Below, one piece after another: positions 18,264-21,455 of a stretch of 21,455 nucleotides of DNA. Both the position numbers and the translations under genes were made by a program. This DNA is from Nitrospirota bacterium. GTDB taxonomy: Bacteria; Nitrospirota; Nitrospiria; Nitrospirales; UBA8639. The stretch covers positions 1,342,039-1,363,493 of the forward strand of contig CP070743.1 of assembly GCA_020348185.1 (NCBI GenBank), written 5' to 3'. Within the stretch, counting starts at the first letter, position 1; each line of letters begins with the position of its first letter. Below the pieces are notes generated by a model. It was not told the origin of the DNA, searched no databases, and worked only from the letters and a program-made list of their open reading frames with translations.

Positions 18264-18824
18264 TTATCGAACCCGTTCGACATATTCCCTGCTCCGAGTA
18301 TCAACTTTAATGATTTCTCCAGCTTCAAGGTATAGCGGCACCTTAATCACTGCCCCAGTTTCGACGACCGCCGGTTTATTGCCTCCTGATGCCGTATCTC
18401 CACGAATCCCAGGGTCGGTTTCAACGACCTTAAGCTCTAAAAAGATCGGGAGTTCCATGGATATAGGCTGCCCGTGGTAGACCAGGATTTTGGCAACAGT
18501 ATTTTCCTTGAGTAGGTCAGTATTTGCACCTAACTGTTTTTTCAGATAGGTAAATTGTTCATAGCTTTCGGTATCCATAAACGTATAATCGTCCCCACCG
18601 CTATACAAAAACTGCATATCCCGTTCTTCGAGGTTGGGTTCATCGAATTTTTCTCCAGACCGAAAGGTTCGATCAATGACACTTCCCGTTCGATAGCCCT
18701 TCAATTTGGTTCTGACAAAGGCTCCACCCTTTCCAGGCTTGACATGTTGAAATTCCACGATGTAATAGGGCTCTCCCTCAATTTCCAATCTGCTCCCATT
18801 CCGAAATTCAGATGTTGAAATCAC
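18264..18824 (-). CDS. efp: Translation elongation factor P
   Basis: Relieves ribosome stalling at polyproline stretches. The 186 residues match the standard length and three-domain plan. The modified-tip lysine is K32 in KPGKGGAF, which implies lysine-type modification (EpmA/EpmB) or none, and not arginine rhamnosylation. FRNGSRLEIEGEPYYIVEFQ starts domain I, and the C-terminus has the EF-P signature TGAVIKVPLYLEAGEIIKVD. GTG at 18824 overlaps the aroQ stop as GTGA. The Lys-rich and Pro-rich proteins in this window (6862-7392 and the AccB linker) contain few consecutive prolines, so no direct link is implied. Confidence 0.97.
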   Translation of the reverse strand: MISTSEFRNGSRLEIEGEPYYIVEFQHVKPGKGGAFVRTKLKGYRTGSVIDRTFRSGEKFDEPNLEERDMQFLYSGGDDYTFMDTESYEQFTYLKKQLGANTDLLKENTVAKILVYHGQPISMELPIFLELKVVETDPGIRGDTASGGNKPAVVETGAVIKVPLYLEAGEIIKVDTRSREYVERVR

Positions 18825-19315
18825 GATTCTCTTACTCCTGTGTCGACATTGCTGGTTTTAGCCATATCAGTAGTCCTTGCCCTGCTCAAAAATTCCATGA
18901 GGGCCTGAATTCCGAGCTGATAACTGGTCATCCCGAACCCGGAGATTTGCCCTAGTGCAATCGGCGCGATGAAGGACCTCCGGCGAAATGGTTCTCGCCG
19001 ATGAATATTTGAGAGATGAACTTCAACGGTTGGAAGTCCCACGGCCACGATGGCATCTCGAAGGGCCACACTGGTATGCGTATACGCAGCGGGATTGATG
19101 ACCAACCCATCAAAGTTATCTTTCGCTTCCTGGATCCACATCACTAATTCTCCCTCATGGTTGGACTGCCTGGCTTCGATGTGAATCCCTTCCCTTCTCG
19201 CCAATTGACCAATGGCCATATTGATCTCGTCGAGAGAAGTACTCCCATAAATCGACTGCTCTCGGGATCCCAGTAAATTTAAATTAGGCCCATGCAGAAC
19301 AAGAATACGAATCAT
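18821..19315 (-). CDS. aroQ: 3-dehydroquinate dehydratase, type II
   Basis: Dehydrates 3-dehydroquinate in the shikimate pathway. It is the small dodecameric type II enzyme. Motifs seen are LHGPNLNLLGSREQSIYG (with the catalytic Tyr of IYG), SNHEGELVMWI, INPAAYTHTSVALRDAI and VEVHLSNIHRREPFRRRSF. The 164 residues exceed the usual 145-150 by a C-terminal tail of about 18 residues after EFLSRA. The stop overlaps the efp start codon by a GTGA junction. It is the first gene of the aroQ-efp-accB-accC-thiE group; the promoter should lie in 19316-19573, but no clear consensus pair was found. Confidence 0.95.
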   Translation of the reverse strand: MIRILVLHGPNLNLLGSREQSIYGSTSLDEINMAIGQLARREGIHIEARQSNHEGELVMWIQEAKDNFDGLVINPAAYTHTSVALRDAIVAVGLPTVEVHLSNIHRREPFRRRSFIAPIALGQISGFGMTSYQLGIQALMEFLSRARTTDMAKTSNVDTGVRES

Positions 19316-19423
19316 CGGATCTGGTTGTGAAAAGGCGTGGAAAGAAGGGAATAGTTACAAGGAACCCGGACTCCCAGGCTGCAGCAATAGGATCTCGGCA
19401 AGAACGAAGGTGATTTTATCAGG

Positions 19424-19478
19424 CATTGCTTAAAGGGTCAAACGTGCTGAAGAAGTTTCGGGTTTCAAGCAATGAAAC
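19424..19478. repeat. Nested inverted repeats upstream of aroQ
   Basis: CATTGCTT (19424-19431) is the reverse complement of AAGCAATG (19467-19474). Overlapping the right arm is a second perfect repeat, GTTTCA (19462-19467) / TGAAAC (19473-19478), with a 5-base loop. The two structures share bases and could form only one at a time. No T-run follows on either strand. The role is unknown; this could be chance. Confidence 0.35.
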
Positions 19479-19573
19479 TCTCACCTTTTAAACTGGAAGC
19501 ATGACACTGTTTATCGGGGCTTTTTGGCCAACCCCTTGCTCAGAAATGCTTTAGTTTAGGTGTCCCACCCCAG

Positions 19574-21139
19574 TCAGTCAGGAGATGAGGGACCCTGGGA
19601 TTGTTCCATACCGGAGGCTTTTTCGAACAGGATTCGGCGTAACTCCAACATTCCTTGGGTATCACGCGCACAGTAATCGTGCAGATCCTGCGACAATCGA
19701 AGACGTTCCACAAGGTCAGATTCTTCAAAAATCATTTTCCGGTAAATCACCGAAGCCAAGGCTCCATGGCGAATTTCAAGATCATCATAGGCCAAATGGG
19801 GTGCCAAAGCCGGCAATACTGATTTAATTGAAAAAGACCCTTGAAATCCTGGATGATAATAATAATTCTGAATAATAAAAAGCAGATCCCACAAGCGATT
19901 GATCACACGGGAAAATTCGGGTTTCAGGGACGGGAAGACATTTCCTAAAGAACCGAGAAGATGCCGTTCATAGTCCGAATAAACGCAGATGCTTCCCTCC
20001 TTTCCGAGTGTGTCTAACACCCCCTGGGCCACTTCTTCCCGAGGATCTCTGTCGTCCTGGCATAAGTAGGTTTCATGACGGACAGTGCCATCTTCATATT
20101 CGATATGATTTGACCACTGAATGGGAATTGGACAGTACGGTCGGGTATTAGGATAAATAGGAATGGCCGGCATATAGGTCTCGAAATCCAAGTGATGGAC
20201 AGGATATGTCACCGATCGTAGGATCGAAAGAAGCTCAGAAGAGATCCATTCCACATTATCCTTAATGCGTTGCTGCAGGACCGTCAGGCGAATATCCGGC
20301 GGGATTTCATCAATCGTTTGTATCCCCCGAGCGGTCAATCCAGTCAAGTTCTGATTTCCACCAGGCAAATGAAAGATCCATCTTGACGGTTTTTCCTTCG
20401 TGCAGTAGGACCAAAACGGGCATTCATAGGGAGTATGACAATGCCCGCTCGGCTCAATGTCCGGAGGCAGGGGCTTTTCTAATGTTTGACGCATCAACTC
20501 TAACTTTCCATTAACCTGAGATTGACGGTCTCGAACGGTATCCGTGAGGTCCGCCAAGGTAAATAACTGATCAAAGTCCAGCTCACCACCCTGGTAGATA
20601 TAATGCGTATTGAGATGCATGAGGCAGGATTGGACAACCGCAATGCCCTGACCCAGGAGAACAAAGGTTTGAATGGTTACGTCATGAAGATGAATGCGCT
20701 TGACTTTGGAGGTCGCTTTGACCTCAATCAGGCGCCACGTGTCTTCCGTCAACCGCTGGAGGACGTCCACACGCACGAGGGTATCCCGATAGATAAAGGC
20801 CCCCTCAAAAATGGCTGGCACGGCTGGATCTTGAATTAACTCAGCGGTCCGTTGTACCGCTGCACGTGTTTGGCGATGGGTTTCTTCCACAAGGACTCCA
20901 CCGGGAAATCGCCGACGAGCCAAGGCTCCCACTTCCGTGCCCATATCGATTAATGCTTGTCGGTCCGGATCCGCTGGTGTGGCTAATTCTGGGGCATGAA
21001 TCTCTAAATACAGCCTCTTCTGGCATTGTAATCCCGAAAGAAAGCGGCTTTTGGACAAACGAAACCGTGGGCGATCCCCTGGGGTGGGTGTATCAAGTGT
21101 TGGTGTCGATGAAGAGTCCATGGAATCCTGATCCCTCAT
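19574..21139 (-). CDS. RecB/Cas4-like nuclease with DUF2779 (DEDD-like) domain
   Basis: A protein of 521 residues from ATG 21139; an upstream TTG (21208) and a later ATG (21121, with AGGA before it) are alternatives. The N-terminal half looks like a PD-(D/E)XK nuclease with a 4Fe-4S cluster. It shows Cys39 (SGLQCQKRLYL), Asp125 in LVRVDVL, E139-x-K141 in IEVKATS, and then Cys234, Cys240 and Cys246 (CHTPYECPFWSYC), the Cas4/AddB-type layout. The C-terminal half carries HLDFETYMPAIP, YSDYERHLL and YCARDTQGM, DEDD-type acidic motifs of the DUF2779 domain found in proteins related to TM0106. A DNA-processing enzyme combining two nuclease folds is inferred. No CRISPR array, addA or recC is nearby, so it is a stand-alone gene. 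The first 25 or so residues are low-complexity. Confidence 0.83.
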   Translation of the reverse strand: MRDQDSMDSSSTPTLDTPTPGDRPRFRLSKSRFLSGLQCQKRLYLEIHAPELATPADPDRQALIDMGTEVGALARRRFPGGVLVEETHRQTRAAVQRTAELIQDPAVPAIFEGAFIYRDTLVRVDVLQRLTEDTWRLIEVKATSKVKRIHLHDVTIQTFVLLGQGIAVVQSCLMHLNTHYIYQGGELDFDQLFTLADLTDTVRDRQSQVNGKLELMRQTLEKPLPPDIEPSGHCHTPYECPFWSYCTKEKPSRWIFHLPGGNQNLTGLTARGIQTIDEIPPDIRLTVLQQRIKDNVEWISSELLSILRSVTYPVHHLDFETYMPAIPIYPNTRPYCPIPIQWSNHIEYEDGTVRHETYLCQDDRDPREEVAQGVLDTLGKEGSICVYSDYERHLLGSLGNVFPSLKPEFSRVINRLWDLLFIIQNYYYHPGFQGSFSIKSVLPALAPHLAYDDLEIRHGALASVIYRKMIFEESDLVERLRLSQDLHDYCARDTQGMLELRRILFEKASGMEQSQGPSSPD

Positions 21140-21247
21140 GATTATGAAATGCTGGGATTTCCTTTCAAACCCAGTCGGCAGATCCCTTGAATATTTGTCA
21201 CTTCTCAAACTCTGTGGTAAGACTTTTCACTGAGGTTAGGTCTCTTC

Positions 21248-21455
21248 ATGCCTATCGATATCGAAATTGAATCATTCTCAAATTCTGAGCACCCATCAGA
21301 TCCTCAAGAACGGGAACGTGAGGAACTCCGCGCACTCGCCGACGTGATTGCGAAGCTTTTAGATTCGGCCTTTGTTCTTCCCGGTACTTCAATTCGAGTT
21401 GGGCTCGATCCTCTTCTTGGTCTCATCCCTGGATTCGGGGACGTCATTTCCAACC
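21248..21455 (+). CDS. DUF4112 protein, 5' end only
   Basis: The coding sequence is open from ATG 21248 to the window edge, 69 codons. After a short acidic leader (residues about 1-30), the translation contains ADVIAKLLDSAFVLPGTSIR and VGLDPLLGLIPGFGDVIS, the hallmark start of DUF4112, a small predicted membrane protein of unknown function. GAGGTTAGG lies upstream of the start. It diverges from the nuclease gene, with 108 bp between the two starts. The rest lies outside the window. Confidence 0.88.
   Translation, partial: MPIDIEIESFSNSEHPSDPQEREREELRALADVIAKLLDSAFVLPGTSIRVGLDPLLGLIPGFGDVISN

Noticed and set aside
19498..19570. Possible terminator after the nuclease gene (GGGG/CCCC pairing around 19517-19536)
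   Set aside because: The stem requires a bulge and no T-run follows on the minus strand.

Overview
The window reads as a contiguous stretch of chromosome from a free-living, probably Gram-negative bacterium with roughly balanced base composition. The gene set fits a Nitrospirota (Nitrospira-like) genome, possibly a marine type, but that is an inference from protein style and not from a marker gene. The support is secreted proteins with Sec signals, a lipoprotein, a type B PutA, a ClpS-like adaptor, and an aroQ-efp-accB-accC cluster. I see no phage, transposase, CRISPR array or rRNA. One tRNA-Leu(UAA) is present.

Layout. 1-1095 (+): a decayed secreted-protein gene with frameshifts, an in-frame stop and an internal deletion. 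1125-4639 (-): an ankyrin-repeat lipoprotein, glycerol dehydrogenase (gldA) and glycerol kinase (glpK), all co-directional with short gaps. 4640-5207: mostly non-coding, with one candidate 38-residue membrane peptide. 5208-6361 (-): a UDP-glucuronate epimerase-like SDR followed by tRNA-Leu. 6488-6790 (+): ClpS-like protein. 6862-7392 (-): lysine-rich histone-H1-like protein. 7673-8497 (+): a dienelactone-hydrolase fold protein whose three catalytic positions are all substituted. 8617-9798 (+): a secreted protein split by one in-frame TAA. 9896-12886 (+): bifunctional proline catabolic enzyme PutA. 12779-13696 (-): a secreted protein overlapping putA tail to tail. 13982-15496 (+): FabG-like SDR plus bioD. 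15468-19315 (-): the aroQ-efp-accB-accC-thiE cluster. 19574-21139 (-): a Cas4/RecB-like nuclease fused to a DEDD-type (DUF2779) domain. 21248-end (+): start of a DUF4112 protein.

How the genes work together. GldA and GlpK offer two entries for glycerol or dihydroxyacetone into triose metabolism. PutA takes proline to glutamate. BioD makes dethiobiotin, and biotin is the prosthetic group of AccB, which AccC carboxylates, so biotin supply and fatty-acid initiation lie close together on opposite strands. AroQ (shikimate pathway), EF-P (translation of polyproline) and ThiE (thiamine phosphate) complete a housekeeping cluster, with GTGA and ATGA junctions suggesting translational coupling.

The most unusual items are the DLH-fold pseudoenzyme (7673-8497), the secreted gene broken by a single stop with the same frame open for another 126 codons (8617-9798), the multi-lesion pseudogene at the left edge, and the YceK-like/ankyrin lipoprotein. 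I do not see a clearly new multi-gene system. These are single-gene curiosities in otherwise ordinary chromosomal DNA.
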